DNA of 64,000 bases, from NCBI GenBank assembly GCA_934339005.1, contig CAKRHR010000009.1, positions 1 through 64,000 on the forward strand, read 5' to 3'. Origin of the DNA: an uncultured Catenibacillus sp. (GTDB lineage: Bacteria; Bacillota; Clostridia; Lachnospirales; Lachnospiraceae). Within the stretch, counting starts at the first letter, position 1. The number at the start of each line of letters is the position of its first letter. This document shows positions 52,131 through 61,624 of the stretch, one piece after another. Under the pieces are notes generated by a model that searched no databases, was not told the origin of the DNA, and worked only from the letters and a program-made list of their open reading frames with translations. Both the position numbers and the translations under genes were made by a program.

Positions 52131-53102
52131 TTATTTCGCCCAGGTGGTTCTATCATTTGCACCACTATAATCAAATTTACCATCATTCTTTTCTTCCATG
52201 GCTTTAATCATGTGGTATGTGTATTCGTTATATGGTGTTGGGATGCCCAATTCTTTCCCCATGCGTACCAGCGCACCGGAAAACATATCAATCTCTGTGT
52301 GCCGTCCTGCATCCAAATCTTGTAATGTGGAATATCTTGCTGAAGCAGGTACTGCACTGCCATGACCTGACGATGCCTCAGTTTTTTGCATATCAATTCC
52401 TTTAGCAAGGGCAATTGTTTCCAGTTCATGACGCAGTCCATCACTGATGGCTTTCATATGCACACTGTCCTGATAACACCCAACACCCGCTCCAAGAATA
52501 GCCTGTGGCAGATTATTACAAACATTTAACCGAAACTTACTCCACATCTCCTCACGGATATATTCTGTTGCGCGAAAATGAATACCTGTATTTTCAAATA
52601 ATACCTTAATGGCCTGCACCCTTGGGCTTTCAAATGGTGCATTAGTTTCACCAAATATAATCCCCATGGTTGTTTCCGGATTAAAGTGATAACCATCATC
52701 TTCTTTATGTGAAGCAATTTTAATCACGGAATTAATCAAATGCTTTTCTCCAATACGTTCAGCAATGATTTCTTCACTGTCTACACCATTCATCAGACTC
52801 ATGACTGTTGTATTTTCACCAACAATAGTTTCAATACTGTCCAGCGCAGTCTGCAATGCACCATATTTTAACGCAACTACTAAAAAATCTATATTTTGTG
52901 CTTCCTGCGGTGTCCATACCTCCGGGTGATAAGTCACGCCATTAATCAGGCAACCATTATTTTTCAGGCGTTTTGCACGCTCACCCTCGGCAATCACACC
53001 AAGACGCACATCTTTTTTATTTGCAAGACCCCAGACAATATATGAACCAACCGCCCCGGCACCTAAAACTGCAACCGTCTTTATCTTCATGTCATCTGCC
53101 AT
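52131..53102 (-). CDS. Ketopantoate reductase family protein (ApbA/PanE)
   Basis: 323 residues: Rossmann NADPH site VAVLGAGAVGSYI near the N-terminus, SLMNGVDSEEIIA, the catalytic-type Lys in EEMWSKFRLNVCNNLPQAI, and the C-terminal helical domain with GIPTPYNEYTYHMIKAME. It may be the pantothenate pathway enzyme, but this family has many paralogues and no panB/panC lies near, so no symbol is given. The second of two adjacent ATGs fits GAGGTG best. Confidence 0.8.
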   Translation of the reverse strand: MADDMKIKTVAVLGAGAVGSYIVWGLANKKDVRLGVIAEGERAKRLKNNGCLINGVTYHPEVWTPQEAQNIDFLVVALKYGALQTALDSIETIVGENTTVMSLMNGVDSEEIIAERIGEKHLINSVIKIASHKEDDGYHFNPETTMGIIFGETNAPFESPRVQAIKVLFENTGIHFRATEYIREEMWSKFRLNVCNNLPQAILGAGVGCYQDSVHMKAISDGLRHELETIALAKGIDMQKTEASSGHGSAVPASARYSTLQDLDAGRHTEIDMFSGALVRMGKELGIPTPYNEYTYHMIKAMEEKNDGKFDYSGANDRTTWAK

Positions 53103-53213
53103 CATGTCACCTCATCTGTTATATTCTACTGTCTATTATTGTACCAAGACTTCGGCATATCGACTAGTCCCAATTGCACAAAAATATCCGCTTGCATTGC
53201 TTCATTTTGTCTG

Positions 53214-54644
53214 TCAGCCTATTTTTCTTCTCATTTTCCCATTTTTTCGGTCTTCTCCAATCTCTGTCATAAGATATGGATTCAGAACAGTTTCCAATTC
53301 TTCCTCTGTAAGCAGATTCTTCTCCAACACAAGCTCTCTCACAGATTTTCCTGTTTTAACTGCCGTTTTTGCAATGGTTGCCGATGCCTTGTAACCAATA
53401 TAAGGACAAAGTGCTGTAGCGATACCCGCACTACTTTCCATCAATTCTTTACAGTGGCTGCGATTAGCAGTGATTCCTGTAATACAATTTTCAATCAGCG
53501 TATCAACGGCATTTTCCAGAGTTGTAACAGATTCAAAAAGATTACAGAACACAACAGGTTCAAAGGCATTCAGCTCCAACTGTCCGGCTTCTGCAGCCAT
53601 CGTAATTGTTGTATCATGCCCTACAATATGAAAAGCAACCTGACTGACAACTTCCGGAATTACAGGATTTACCTTACCAGGCATAATTGATGAACCGTTT
53701 TGTTTTGCCGGAAGATTAATTTCTCCAAACCCTGTTTTTGGCCCGGAAGACATCAGACGAAGGTCATTACACATCTTGGAGAGATTCACTGCACAGGTTT
53801 TTACTACACCAGATACCGCAACAAATCCATCCAGGTTTTCTGTTGCATCAAAAAGATCTTCTGCCTGTTTCAGAGGATATCCTGTAAGTGCTGCAAGATT
53901 TGGTACAATTTTACAGAAATATTCATCCGATACATTGATGGCTGTACCTACTGCCGTTCCGCCAAGATTAACTGTGTACATTTCTTTATGACTTTTTTCA
54001 ATACGTTTTCTATCTCTGAAAACCATAGATGCATAACCATGAAATACTTGTCCAAGACGTACAGGAACAGCATCCTGAAGCTGAGTGCGCCCCATTGTAA
54101 TGACATCGTCAAACTCCTCTGCTTTTTTTGAAAGTTCTTTTTCAAGTCTTGCCAGTGATTTTTCCAATGGCACTAAAAGATCCAGAACCGTAAGTTTACC
54201 TGCCGAAGGGATTACATCATTTGTGGACTGTGCCATATTTACATGATCATTAGGATGAATCAGTACATAACTTCCTTTTGGACTGCCAAGCAGTTCTCCC
54301 GCTCTGTTGGCAATAACCTCATTCATATTCATATTTGCACTGGTTCCGGCACCTCCCTGAATGGCATCCACAATAAATTCATCTGCCCATCTGCCGGCAA
54401 TAACCTCATCACAGGCTTTGATAATAGCATCTGCCTTTTCCACAGGAAGAAGTCCTGCATAGTTATTTGTAATAGCTGCCGCTTTTTTTACCTGTGCCAG
54501 GTTTTTAATAAATACCGGATGAAGCTTTGTTCCTGTGATCTGAAAATTCTGTTTTGCTCTTAATGCCTGTACACCGTAATATGCTTCTGCCGATACTTCC
54601 ATTGTTCCAATTGAATCTGCCTCAAGACGTGTTTTTTTCATCAT
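53214..54644 (-). CDS. aspA: Aspartate ammonia-lyase
   Basis: A 476-residue member of the fumarase/aspartase family. It removes ammonia from L-aspartate to give fumarate. Marks: GGAGTSANMNMNEVIANRA, HPNDHVNMAQSTNDVIPSA, TMGRTQLQDAVPVRLGQ and the signature SSIMPGKVNP (~320). Aspartase rather than fumarase is suggested by MGRTQLQDAVP and the N-terminal KTRLEADSIG. ATG 54644 has AGAGGA upstream. A divergent Lrp-type regulator lies 330 bases away and probably controls it. Confidence 0.9.
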   Translation of the reverse strand: MMKKTRLEADSIGTMEVSAEAYYGVQALRAKQNFQITGTKLHPVFIKNLAQVKKAAAITNNYAGLLPVEKADAIIKACDEVIAGRWADEFIVDAIQGGAGTSANMNMNEVIANRAGELLGSPKGSYVLIHPNDHVNMAQSTNDVIPSAGKLTVLDLLVPLEKSLARLEKELSKKAEEFDDVITMGRTQLQDAVPVRLGQVFHGYASMVFRDRKRIEKSHKEMYTVNLGGTAVGTAINVSDEYFCKIVPNLAALTGYPLKQAEDLFDATENLDGFVAVSGVVKTCAVNLSKMCNDLRLMSSGPKTGFGEINLPAKQNGSSIMPGKVNPVIPEVVSQVAFHIVGHDTTITMAAEAGQLELNAFEPVVFCNLFESVTTLENAVDTLIENCITGITANRSHCKELMESSAGIATALCPYIGYKASATIAKTAVKTGKSVRELVLEKNLLTEEELETVLNPYLMTEIGEDRKNGKMRRKIG

Positions 54645-54974
54645 TTTGTCATTCCTCTTCTTTCTGCGTAGTTGTCTATGCACGTTTGCTGTTGTCATTT
54701 TATTCAATCAGCAGCTATTTTTCTGATGCATAAGAAATTAGCACTTTCTCTTTTGATTGTAAATAGTTTTGAGAAAAACCATGATTATTCGTTTTTTCGC
54801 ATATTTTTGCTTATTTTTATTAAGAATTTTCTGTATTATACTTAATTTTTTTAATTTGTTTATTGTATTATGATAATTTGTGCAGTATACTTAATTTCAA
54901 TTTAAGATTACAATTAAACCCAATAGGGATTTCACAGATAAGTACCTTGGACTAAAGCAAAGGAGGCTTTCCAC
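54645..54974. promoter_or_regulatory. Divergent control region between aspA and the Lrp-type gene
   Basis: 330 A+T-rich bases. A 12-bp direct repeat TATACTTAATTT occurs at 54837-54848 and 54886-54897, 49 bp apart (near five helical turns). The second is part of an imperfect palindrome TTAATTTCAATTTAA. These are plausible Lrp-type sites. The ribosome binding site of the Lrp gene is AAAGGAGG. Confidence 0.5.
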
Positions 54975-55421
54975 ATGGAATATAAACTGGATAATATCGA
55001 TCGCAAAATTATTGAAATGCTCCTGAAAAATGCCCGTACGCCTGCAAAAGAAATTGCAAAAGAAGTTTTTCTCTCCTCCCCTGCTGTTTCTGCCAGAATA
55101 AAAAATCTTGAAAAAAATGGTCTGATTACAGGTTATCACGCACAGGTTAATCCCCTTCTTCTTGGCTATCATATCAAAGCTTTTATCAATCTTGAAGTCG
55201 AGCCACGTCAGAAAAAAGAGTTTTATCCTTTTGTTCAGGCAATTCCAAATGTCATTGAATGCAACTGTGTTACTGGTGACTATTCTATGTTGATCGAAGT
55301 TGCTTTCCGTTCAACTGTCGAATTAGACCACTTTATCAATGAACTTCAGCAGTTTGGACGTACAAAAACGCTCATTGTTTTTTCTACAAGCGTTGAGCAT
55401 CGCAATCTTCCACTTGAATAA
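54975..55421 (+). CDS. Lrp/AsnC family regulator divergent from aspA
   Basis: 148 residues: helix-turn-helix LDNIDRKIIEMLLKNARTPAKEIAKEVFLSSPAVSARIKNLEKNGLITGYHAQVNP (landmarks SPAVSARI and GLITGYHA) and a RAM domain (~65-145, AFINLEVEPRQK, CVTGDYSMLIEV). It is only distantly like the other Lrp protein at 1672-2154. The divergent position suggests control of aspA, perhaps by aspartate or another amino acid. Confidence 0.88.
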   Translation: MEYKLDNIDRKIIEMLLKNARTPAKEIAKEVFLSSPAVSARIKNLEKNGLITGYHAQVNPLLLGYHIKAFINLEVEPRQKKEFYPFVQAIPNVIECNCVTGDYSMLIEVAFRSTVELDHFINELQQFGRTKTLIVFSTSVEHRNLPLE

Positions 55422-55521
55422 CATAATCTGTAAACAATATATACAATATTTTCCCTGCACTTTCCGAATATCTGCCGCATATCTTGATTACAAAGCTATT
55501 TTGTGCTATATTTATAATAAT

Positions 55522-55600
55522 TATGGACAGTTATCATTGTCCATATAGAAATCCAAACACACTGTACACAAAATGCACATTCATCTGACACTGAATGTGC
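55522..55600. other. Two hairpins between the Lrp-type gene and glmM
   Basis: TATGGACA/TGTCCATA (55522-55529 and 55538-55545) and GCACATTCA/TGAATGTGC (55575-55583 and 55592-55600). Neither has a T-tract, so they may be protein sites or part of a glmM leader rather than terminators. The rest of the 289-base gap shows nothing. Confidence 0.4.
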
Positions 55601-55710
55601 TCATGATATGAACGTCTAAAGGTCACTCTTTTTATCACAAAAATATAAACAATGTTTTGACTTTGGGCGCTGACATTATCATATTACAAAAATAAATTGG
55701 AGATTATATT

Positions 55711-57060
55711 ATGGGAAAATATTTTGGAACAGACGGCTTCCGTGGTGAAGCCAACGTAAAATTAACTGTAGAACATGCATTTAAAGTCGGCCGTTTCTTA
55801 GGTCATTATTTTGGTCGTGACCATCAGGCAAATATTGTCATCGGTAAAGATACAAGACGTTCAAGCTATATGTTTGAATATGCTCTTGCAGCAGGTATTA
55901 CAGCCAGCGGCGCAAATGCTTATCTTCTGCATGTAACGACAACACCTAGTGTATCTTATGTTATCCGTACAGAAGATTTTGACTGCGGCGTGATGATTTC
56001 CGCCAGTCACAATCCATTCTATGATAATGGCCTTAAAGTCATCAATGCACAGGGCCACAAGATGGAAGCTGATGTTGAAAACTTAATTGAAGATTATATT
56101 GACGGCAACTATCCTGAAATTCCTCTGGCAACCGGCGAGCACATTGGTCGTACAGTAGATTACGCCATGGGTCGTAACCGCTATATCGGATATCTGATTT
56201 CGATTGCCACTCGTTCATTCAAAGGCAAAAAAATCGGTCTTGACTGCGCTAACGGTTCAGCTTCAGCCATTGCCAAGAGTGTATTTGATGCCCTTGGTGC
56301 TAAGACATTTGTCATCCACGCCGAACCGGACGGCACAAATATCAACCGCGACTGTGGTTCCACACATGTTGAAACCATCCGCCGTTATGTTGTCAATAAT
56401 GGGCTTGATATCGGCTTTGCTTTTGACGGCGATGCTGACCGCTGTATGGCTGTCGCAGAAGACGGTCGCATTATTGACGGTGATTTGATTTTGTACATCT
56501 GTGGTAAATATATGAAAGATAACGGCATGCTGAAAAATAACACAGTTGTTACAACTGTTATGTCAAACTTCGGCTTATATCTTGCTTTAGACGAAGCAGG
56601 CATTAGCTATGAAAAAACAGCCGTTGGTGACAAATACGTCTATGAAAATATGCTAAAAAATGGTCATGTTCTCGGCGGCGAACAGTCCGGTCATATCATT
56701 TTCAGCAAACATGCCCGCACAGGTGATGGTATTCTCACAGCCATTATGCTGATGGAAGTCATGATGGAAACCAAGAAGACTATGTCAGAACTTGCAAAAC
56801 CTGTAGAAATTTACCCACAGAAATTAACAAATGTACGCGTAGCAGACAAAGCCGCTGCTCAGGCAGACCCGGATGTTGCTGCTGCAGTTGACACTGTTGC
56901 CAATGCCCTTGGCACAACAGGCCGCATCCTCGTTCGTGAAAGCGGTACAGAACCTGTGATTCGTGTCATGGTTGAAGCTAAGACACAGGAGATGTGCGAT
57001 GCTTATGTTAATCAGGTCGTAGAAGTTATCAAAGCTAAAGGACATGCAGTTGAAAATTGA
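55711..57060 (+). CDS. glmM: Phosphoglucosamine mutase
   Basis: A 449-residue enzyme that converts glucosamine-6-phosphate to glucosamine-1-phosphate for UDP-GlcNAc synthesis. Marks: KYFGTDGFRGEAN at the N-terminus, ISASHNP with the phosphoserine S99, the Mg loop DGDADRC (~238-244), GGEQSGHIIF (sugar-binding) and RESGTEPVIRVMVEA (phosphate-binding). GGAG precedes the ATG. Single-gene unit with a strong terminator. Codon use is biased, suggesting high expression. Confidence 0.95.
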   Translation: MGKYFGTDGFRGEANVKLTVEHAFKVGRFLGHYFGRDHQANIVIGKDTRRSSYMFEYALAAGITASGANAYLLHVTTTPSVSYVIRTEDFDCGVMISASHNPFYDNGLKVINAQGHKMEADVENLIEDYIDGNYPEIPLATGEHIGRTVDYAMGRNRYIGYLISIATRSFKGKKIGLDCANGSASAIAKSVFDALGAKTFVIHAEPDGTNINRDCGSTHVETIRRYVVNNGLDIGFAFDGDADRCMAVAEDGRIIDGDLILYICGKYMKDNGMLKNNTVVTTVMSNFGLYLALDEAGISYEKTAVGDKYVYENMLKNGHVLGGEQSGHIIFSKHARTGDGILTAIMLMEVMMETKKTMSELAKPVEIYPQKLTNVRVADKAAAQADPDVAAAVDTVANALGTTGRILVRESGTEPVIRVMVEAKTQEMCDAYVNQVVEVIKAKGHAVEN

Positions 57061-57136
57061 TTTGAATGAAATGTTCTCAATTAAATTTCTTAATCCAACT
57101 TGATTAAACTAAATCAACGCAATTAAATTAAACTAC

Positions 57137-57181
57137 AAAAAGCTTCGTTATCAGATAAATTTTCCTGTAACGAAGCTTTTT
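57137..57181 (+). terminator. glmM terminator
   Basis: A perfect 14-bp stem AAAAAGCTTCGTTA/TAACGAAGCTTTTT with a 17-base loop. Confidence 0.85.
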
Positions 57182-57208
57182 ATATGCCTAAATATCTATC
57201 TTTCATGT

Positions 57209-57243
57209 AAAAGACCCACCGCACGATGTGCGATGGGTCTTTT
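57209..57243 (-). terminator. Terminator of the oxidoreductase/isomerase operon
   Basis: AAAAGACCCA/TGGGTCTTTT with an inner CGCAC/GTGCG. On the minus strand it lies 33 bases after the Gfo/Idh stop. It is back to back with the glmM terminator and can act in both directions. Confidence 0.8.
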
Positions 57244-57276
57244 TTATAAACACTCAACCTAAATTTTCTAAAAGAA

Positions 57277-58557
57277 TTATTCTGGTTTGTATTCGTCAAA
57301 ATCGTATTTGATTGTGCCGAATGGTGTTTCCTGTTCACGCAGAGCGATAGATTTAGACATAGCTTTGATTTCATCAGCTGTAACACTTCTGCCAAGGTCG
57401 TTAGAAATAACAACACCTTCTGAAAGGAATGCTGTCTGCATAGCGATGTATGGAGAATCAATTCTTGTTGTGTCGTCTAATTCGCCTCTGAGGTATGAAT
57501 ACCACTGTAACTGGTTATCATTGTATTTAGCAATTTCAGGATGAAGGAGAAGTTCCTGCTGTCCTGTGATATCACCGATTGCACAGTCAAGTTTGTTATC
57601 AAAGAGCATACCGTTTTCGTCAACGCCGAACCATTCAAGTCTTGGTTTCTGAAGGTTACCGCCACCTACGATAGCACCGCCTTCTGGAACTGCAAGAGGG
57701 CCACCTGTTGTATCAACATCGATGAACTTAAGACCACCGTTAGAACCAGCGATGAAGCTTGTTCCGATGTCATCCATATGAATTGCCCAGTCTTCATAAA
57801 TATCCATTGAAAGGCCGCCTTTGAAACGAGCGATACCAACACCAAGGTCTTCTACAGGGCAAACACGGTTAACGAGTTTATCGATTGTTGGATGTGTCCA
57901 GTAATCGCATGACTGTACACCGTAAACGCTTTCAAGTTCAGGCATACCAAGAACATAAAGCATCTGAGCAAGATGGTAGATACCTAAATCGAAAAGTGGA
58001 CCATGAACACCAATCTTAGGATCGATGAAAGCAGGGCTGAACATTGGCATATCGTAGCCAGGACGACCCTGACGTCTGTGACCAACGCTTCTTGCATGGT
58101 AAACTTTACCAAGTTTGCCTTCTTCGAGCATCTTCTTAGCGATACGTGTCTGTGGGTTGTAAATAGAGCTGATCTGGATAGCCAGTTTCTTGCCATATTT
58201 CTTCTGAGCATCGTAAAGAATCTTAGCATCAGCGTAGCTTGCTGACATAGGTTTTTCTGAGTAGCAGTCAAAACCAGCAGCCATAACAGCTGTAGCTACA
58301 GATGTATGTAAGTTGTTATGTACACAAACTTCAACTTCGTCGATGTCATCACGTTTTAACATCTCACGGAAATCCTGGTACAGGCAATCTTCTGGGATAC
58401 CATACTGTTTTCCGAATGCTTCAAGTTTGTCTTTATCGATTTCTGCTGCAGCAACAACTTTAAGAGCCTCGCCTCTTTTCTGGAGGTTCTTAATAACTGT
58501 CATATGTCTGTGGGAAATCATACCTGTTCCGATAATGGCAATTCTAATTTCTTTCAT
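57277..58557 (-). CDS. Gfo/Idh/MocA family NAD(P)-dependent oxidoreductase
   Basis: 426 residues: IAIIGTGMISHRHMTVIKNL (Rossmann) and EKPMS (~100-105, catalytic Lys of the EKP motif) in the first domain; HRRQGRPGYDMPMFSP and GVHGPLFDLGIYHLAQMLYV (the His-containing GxxxDxxxH helix) in the second. It oxidises a sugar, sugar acid or cyclitol, or forms a 3-keto-glycoside; the substrate is not visible. It follows a TIM-barrel isomerase by 47 bases. Codon use is biased, so it may be well expressed. Confidence 0.9.
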   Translation of the reverse strand: MKEIRIAIIGTGMISHRHMTVIKNLQKRGEALKVVAAAEIDKDKLEAFGKQYGIPEDCLYQDFREMLKRDDIDEVEVCVHNNLHTSVATAVMAAGFDCYSEKPMSASYADAKILYDAQKKYGKKLAIQISSIYNPQTRIAKKMLEEGKLGKVYHARSVGHRRQGRPGYDMPMFSPAFIDPKIGVHGPLFDLGIYHLAQMLYVLGMPELESVYGVQSCDYWTHPTIDKLVNRVCPVEDLGVGIARFKGGLSMDIYEDWAIHMDDIGTSFIAGSNGGLKFIDVDTTGGPLAVPEGGAIVGGGNLQKPRLEWFGVDENGMLFDNKLDCAIGDITGQQELLLHPEIAKYNDNQLQWYSYLRGELDDTTRIDSPYIAMQTAFLSEGVVISNDLGRSVTADEIKAMSKSIALREQETPFGTIKYDFDEYKPE

Positions 58558-58604
58558 GATATTTTCATTTCTCCTTATATTTATTTGTAACTGGTAATTA
58601 CTGA

Positions 58605-59444
58605 CTACCAGCCAAGAATCTTAAGATATTCACGGCTTCTTCTTGCACATTCAAGAGGATCTGTTTCGTAGTGTTCATCCTGTTCTACGATAACCCATTT
58701 AGCATTTGCATCAAGTGATGCTTCAAGCACTGGTTCCCAGATCATCTGTCCAAAGCCAACCGGACGGAAGCCAAAGTAACCTGTATCTTCTTCTGATTCG
58801 TCTGTATCGATACCGATCAGTTTGTACATGTTCTTGACTTCACCTTTTTTGATGTAGTCTTTAAGATGTACAACTGGAATACGGTCTGTATATTTGCGGA
58901 TAAATTCAGGTGCTTCACCTGTAGCCACGTCACACCAACATGTGTCAAGTTCTGACATTAAATGATCATGTGGAATGGCATCAAACATTGCGTCATAACC
59001 CCATTTGCCATCTTCAAGTTTAACAAATTCAAAATCATGATTATGGTACAGGAATGTCATACCTGCATCGTGAATTTTCTTTCCTACTTCGTCTAATAAT
59101 GGAAGGAACTTCTTGAATCCTTCTGGATTAACCGGACGATATTCCTCTGCCATGTAAGGCATAACAAGATATTTTACGCCAATTACGGAATAGTCTTTGA
59201 TAATCTGGTCAAGGTTTTCCATCATCTCTGCGAATGCAACATGTGCACTGATTGGGATAAGACCGATTTCATCAAGTGTTTCTTTGACATATTCTGGTGT
59301 CAGTCCATAAAGACCTGCCAGTTCAACACCGTCATAACCCATGTCTTTGATCTGCTGCATAACATTTTTAAAATTGTCAGGTGTATTTTCAAGAAGATCT
59401 CTCAAACCATATACCTGAACACCAATAGGAAGCTTGTTGCTCAT
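58605..59444 (-). CDS. Sugar phosphate isomerase/epimerase-like TIM barrel (AP endonuclease 2 family)
   Basis: 279 residues: IGVQVYGLRD, MGYDGVELAGLYG, SAHVAFAEMM, LYHNHDFEF, SELDTCWCDVA, VHLKDYIKKG and IVEQDEHYETD. The Glu, Asp, His and Glu of these motifs form the usual metal site of the family. It pairs with the Gfo/Idh oxidoreductase; such pairs act in inositol or glycoside breakdown, for example on 3-keto-sugars, but the substrate here is unknown. GGGGG lies upstream of the ATG. Confidence 0.85.
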   Translation of the reverse strand: MSNKLPIGVQVYGLRDLLENTPDNFKNVMQQIKDMGYDGVELAGLYGLTPEYVKETLDEIGLIPISAHVAFAEMMENLDQIIKDYSVIGVKYLVMPYMAEEYRPVNPEGFKKFLPLLDEVGKKIHDAGMTFLYHNHDFEFVKLEDGKWGYDAMFDAIPHDHLMSELDTCWCDVATGEAPEFIRKYTDRIPVVHLKDYIKKGEVKNMYKLIGIDTDESEEDTGYFGFRPVGFGQMIWEPVLEASLDANAKWVIVEQDEHYETDPLECARRSREYLKILGW

Positions 59445-59486
59445 TATTATCCCCCTTTTCTATGTTGTCAAATGTCTAACAATTTT

Positions 59487-59515
59487 ATTGTAGTGCAATT
59501 CGTAAATTTTTTCAA
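59487..59515 (-). promoter_or_regulatory. Promoter of the isomerase/oxidoreductase pair
   Basis: Minus strand TTGAAA (59510-59515), 17-base spacer, TACAAT (59487-59492), about 40 bases before the ATG. Confidence 0.7.
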
Positions 59516-59573
59516 GTTATTTTAAGAAATTTAGGAATTTTTCTCTATAAAAATATATAAAAATGCCATCCTA

Positions 59574-60962
59574 TCACATAAATTTACGAATTATCTTATC
59601 TTTAAGCCCATTATATGGATGATATCTGAGTGGCAAATCAAGCCATGTTTTCTTGTCTACGATGCTTTTCCGGTGGGTAAATGTATCAAATCCGGCTTTG
59701 CCGTGGTAGCTGCCCATACCACTTTGTCCTGTACCGCCAAAGCCCATATAGCTTGTTGCCAGATGAATAATCGTGTCATTGATACAACCACCGCCAAAGC
59801 GGACATTTTTCAGAAAATATTTTTTGCTCCTGCTGCTTGAGGTAAATAAATACAATGCCAGCGGTGTTTCATTTTGACGAATCATCTGCACCGCTTCTTC
59901 ACGGGTTTTATAAGTCAGAATCGGAAGCACCGGACCAAAAATTTCCTCTTGCATCAGCGGATGCTTCATCGTAATACCATCAACAACTGTTGGCTCAATC
60001 TTTAAGGACTGATTACATTTGCCACCCTTGATGATATGCGCACCCTTTAACAGATTCATCACCCGGTTAAAATGTGCTTCATTAATCATATGCGGATACT
60101 CTGCATTTTCAAAATAAGCATTACCATACTGTCTGTCGATTTCTTTGCAAATCGCTTTGACAAGCGGTCGTTTAACGCTCTGATGCACAAGTACATAATC
60201 CGGAGCCACACATGTCTGTCCTTCATTTAAGAACTTTCCAAAAACAATCCGACGTGCCGCCATCCTAATATCTGCGCCAGGGTCCACAATACACGGACTC
60301 TTGCCTCCAAGTTCCAATGTAACCGGTGTCAGGTGTGCTGCCGCTTTTTCCATCACAAATCTTCCGACCTTTTTCCCGCCTGTAAAGAATATATAATCAA
60401 ATTTCTGGTCCAGCAGCTTCTGATTCACCACTCTGTCACCGGTGACAACAGCCACATAGCGTTTCTTAAAGCAGGCTTCCACAAGCTTTTTAATCACTGC
60501 AGAGGTTGCCGGTGCTGCATTGCCCGGTTTGATGACAACAGTATTGCCCGCCGCAATCGCATCAATGGTAGGTTCCATCGCCAGCATAAACGGATAATTC
60601 CATGGACTCATCACAAGTACAACACCATAAGGCTCTGCAACTTTATAGCTTGTTGCCGGAAATTGTGCCAACGGTGTCATCACATGAATTTTTGCCGCAT
60701 AAAGTTTCAAATATTTTTGCATATGATTAATCTCTGATAATACCATGCCGATCTCTGTCATGTAGCTTTCAGTTGAAGATTTGCCAAGGTCTTTTTGCAG
60801 TGCCTGACAAATCTCATTCTCCATCGCCATAATTTGCAGTCTTAACTGTTCAAGAGCCCAAAGCCTGAACTTTATGCTGCGTGTCTGTCCTGTATGGAAA
60901 TAACATCTTTGAAGCTTGACAAGCTTTTCAATATCTGTCTGGTTTTGTTTCGTTTTTCCCAT
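59574..60962 (-). CDS. Aldehyde dehydrogenase (class 3-like)
   Basis: A 462-residue NAD(P)-dependent aldehyde dehydrogenase. Marks: VLVMSPWNYPFML, TVVIKPGNAAP, FFTGGKKVGRFV, E217 in LELGGKSP and the catalytic C251 in NEGQTCVAPDYVL. The short length and C-terminal basic tail (LKDKIIRKFM) are typical of class 3/fatty-aldehyde enzymes such as YwdH. It probably removes toxic or fatty aldehydes. Stand-alone gene, 72 bases after the small gene upstream. Confidence 0.9.
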   Translation of the reverse strand: MGKTKQNQTDIEKLVKLQRCYFHTGQTRSIKFRLWALEQLRLQIMAMENEICQALQKDLGKSSTESYMTEIGMVLSEINHMQKYLKLYAAKIHVMTPLAQFPATSYKVAEPYGVVLVMSPWNYPFMLAMEPTIDAIAAGNTVVIKPGNAAPATSAVIKKLVEACFKKRYVAVVTGDRVVNQKLLDQKFDYIFFTGGKKVGRFVMEKAAAHLTPVTLELGGKSPCIVDPGADIRMAARRIVFGKFLNEGQTCVAPDYVLVHQSVKRPLVKAICKEIDRQYGNAYFENAEYPHMINEAHFNRVMNLLKGAHIIKGGKCNQSLKIEPTVVDGITMKHPLMQEEIFGPVLPILTYKTREEAVQMIRQNETPLALYLFTSSSRSKKYFLKNVRFGGGCINDTIIHLATSYMGFGGTGQSGMGSYHGKAGFDTFTHRKSIVDKKTWLDLPLRYHPYNGLKDKIIRKFM

Positions 60963-61034
60963 GATGTCTGCCTCCGCTATTCAAACAAATATATTTAAAA
61001 CACGATTATACCTGTTCTGTATATTTTAAAAATA

Positions 61035-61604
61035 CTATTTCTTTAAAAAATGTTCTCTGTTTGGATACTCCTGACGAAATGCCAGTAATGCCGCTTCCTG
61101 CAATAGAGCAAATTCTTTGTCCATATGAAGAAAATGTGGTGTACGAAATGCGATTGCACTGATTTGTTCTGCAACCTTTTTAGCCACACCTTCCTCTGAT
61201 AACTGCCCCATACCAAATATGAGAGAAGTAAATCCCCGCCCTTCTCTGCTGACTTTGATAAAACTTAAAAATACATTTTTCAGTTCAGATAATAAAATTT
61301 CCCGGCACTCCTCCGGTCGCCCCTCGATTTCTGATAAACACAGTGTATTTATAATCTGTGCTGCCTGTTTTCTTTTTTTGCCGCCAATATCAAACGTCTG
61401 TCCCTCCGAAAGATATTTCATTTCCATCAGACAACCTACAAATATATCTTTCTTCGGACTTTTCTTACCATATCTGGCTATCCACAACTTTTCCCTAAAT
61501 GCATCTGCCTCTGTCTGTTCATTCGTTCTGTTTTGTGTCAATAATTCCTGTCTTTTGACGGCATCTGTTTCCTGATAAAAACTTTCTGTCCATGTCTGTT
61601 CCAT
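61035..61604 (-). CDS. Hypothetical protein (possibly DUF6553)
   Basis: 189 residues, soluble and mostly helical, with no membrane segment. ARYGKKSPKKDIFVGCLMEMKYLSEG and SREGRGFTSLIFGMGQLSEEGVAKKVAEQIS (landmarks KDIFVGCLMEMK and FGMGQLSEE) look conserved but I cannot assign a fold; I think similar proteins in Lachnospiraceae are called DUF6553, with low certainty. GAGGGG precedes the ATG. It follows the galactose-type binding protein by 20 bases and probably ends that operon. Confidence 0.6.
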   Translation of the reverse strand: MEQTWTESFYQETDAVKRQELLTQNRTNEQTEADAFREKLWIARYGKKSPKKDIFVGCLMEMKYLSEGQTFDIGGKKRKQAAQIINTLCLSEIEGRPEECREILLSELKNVFLSFIKVSREGRGFTSLIFGMGQLSEEGVAKKVAEQISAIAFRTPHFLHMDKEFALLQEAALLAFRQEYPNREHFLKK

Positions 61605-61624
61605 TTACTACCCCTCTTTATGCT

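Noticed and set aside
55422..55710. glmS-type ribozyme or other riboswitch ahead of glmM
   Set aside because: The gene is glmM, not glmS, and the two hairpins do not show ribozyme core elements.
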